Positions 5,450 through 5,874 of a DNA stretch of 5,874 bases are shown in pieces. A program made the translations under genes and the position numbers. The number at the start of each line of letters is the position of its first letter. The first letter of the stretch is position 1. A model generated the notes under the pieces. The model was not told the DNA's origin, made no database searches, and saw only the letters and a program-made list of their open reading frames with translations. Source of the stretch: DATBGE01 sp036558125. GTDB lineage: Bacteria > Gemmatimonadota > Gemmatimonadetes > Gemmatimonadales > GWC2-71-9. Where the stretch lies: the NCBI GenBank assembly GCA_036558125.1, contig DATBGE010000039.1, positions 1 through 5,874 of the forward strand, written 5' to 3'.

Positions 5450-5874
5450 TCGGTGCCTCCGCTGTGCTGCCAGTCGGGGGAACCCCCGGCCAGCAGGTAG
5501 AGCACCGCCATTCGCACCGCGACCCCGTTGGTTACCTGGGGAAGAATGACGCTGTGCGGACCATCGGCCACGTCGCTGTCGATCTCGACTCCGCGATTCA
5601 TCGGGCCCGGATGCATGATCACCAGATTCTTCGAGGCCTTGGAGAGCCGCTCAGTTGTCACCCCGAAGACCCGGTTGTACTCGCGGAGCGAAGGGATGAA
5701 TCCGGCGGTCATTCTCTCTAGCTGAAGCCGGAGGATGTTGAGGGCGTCGGCCCACTGAATCGCATCTTCGATTCGGGGGAGACGGATGACGTCGAGCTCG
5801 TCGATGCCACGCGGCATGAGGCTGGCGGGCCCGCACACACCGACCTTGGCCCCCAGCTTGGTGAGGCCCCAGAT
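5446..5874 (-). CDS. pyrB: Aspartate carbamoyltransferase, catalytic subunit (5' end cut by window edge)
   Basis: This enzyme condenses carbamoyl phosphate with aspartate, the committed step of pyrimidine synthesis. Only the C-terminal 142 residues (aspartate-binding domain) are visible; the frame stays open to the window edge, beginning IWGLTKLGAKVGVCGPASLMP. Diagnostic motifs are LNILRLQLERM, corresponding to the R-x-Q aspartate-binding segment; HPGPMNRGVEI, the HPGP form found in many bacteria in place of HPLP; and the C-terminal QVTNGVAVRMAVLYLL. GTG codons within this stretch, such as the one at 5838, are internal. The stop overlaps the pyrC start by 4 bp. Promoter, carbamoyl-phosphate-binding domain and any PyrR-type attenuator would lie to the right of the window. 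Confidence 0.97.
   Translation of the reverse strand: MWGLTKLGAKVGVCGPASLMPRGIDELDVIRLPRIEDAIQWADALNILRLQLERMTAGFIPSLREYNRVFGVTTERLSKASKNLVIMHPGPMNRGVEIDSDVADGPHSVILPQVTNGVAVRMAVLYLLAGGSPDWQHSGGTE

Noticed and set aside
4046..5500. A 484-codon open frame on the plus strand antisense to pyrC
   Set aside because: The opposite strand encodes a full dihydroorotase with every catalytic motif. The antisense frame has no recognisable domain and is the usual by-product of GC-rich codon use.
1..5874. CRISPR arrays, insertion sequences, tRNA or rRNA genes, toxin-antitoxin or phage genes
   Set aside because: I looked for regularly spaced direct repeats, transposase motifs and cloverleaf sequences and found none. 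The gene content is core metabolism and chromosome maintenance.

Overview
The window reads as ordinary chromosomal DNA from a GC-rich bacterium. It holds housekeeping genes, tight gene spacing and many GTG starts, and I see no mobile element, phage, CRISPR or defence signature. The gene order and the style of the proteins (an M50 protease next to scpA-scpB-rluB, a lone rpsT, and pyrB-pyrC followed by a Pro/Ala-rich zinc-ribbon protein) remind me of Gemmatimonadota or a related soil/freshwater phylum. That is an impression from memory, not a database result.

Left block, minus strand (about 2496 down to 1, running off the left edge): a site-2-type M50 membrane metalloprotease, then scpA, scpB and a pseudouridine synthase of the RsuA/RluB family. 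The gaps and overlaps are 16 bp, -26 bp and -4 bp, so this looks like one translationally coupled operon. ScpA and ScpB are the kleisin and winged-helix subunits of the SMC condensin that organises the chromosome. RluB modifies 23S rRNA.

Centre, plus strand (2587-2995): rpsT (ribosomal protein S20) stands alone with its own near-consensus sigma70 promoter, a short leader with a GC-rich hairpin, and a strong terminator that works on both strands. The rpsT unit diverges from the protease operon and converges on the pyrimidine operon. The convergent junction carries the most unusual structure in the window: a 20-bp inverted repeat (19/20) built on a TAGC-containing 7-bp period, with the terminator nested inside it.

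Right block, minus strand (5874 down to 3038): the end of pyrB (aspartate carbamoyltransferase), pyrC (dihydroorotase, overlapping pyrB by 4 bp), and a 341-aa protein of unknown function. That protein has an N-terminal coiled coil, a long disordered Pro/Ala linker with short hydrophobic motifs, and a C-terminal four-cysteine zinc ribbon. PyrB and PyrC catalyse consecutive steps of de novo UMP synthesis.

I found no convincing new multi-gene system. The points most worth a second look are the nested heptamer-phased inverted repeat, the zinc-ribbon protein, and the non-ATG start of the M50 protease with its possible 17-codon leader ORF.
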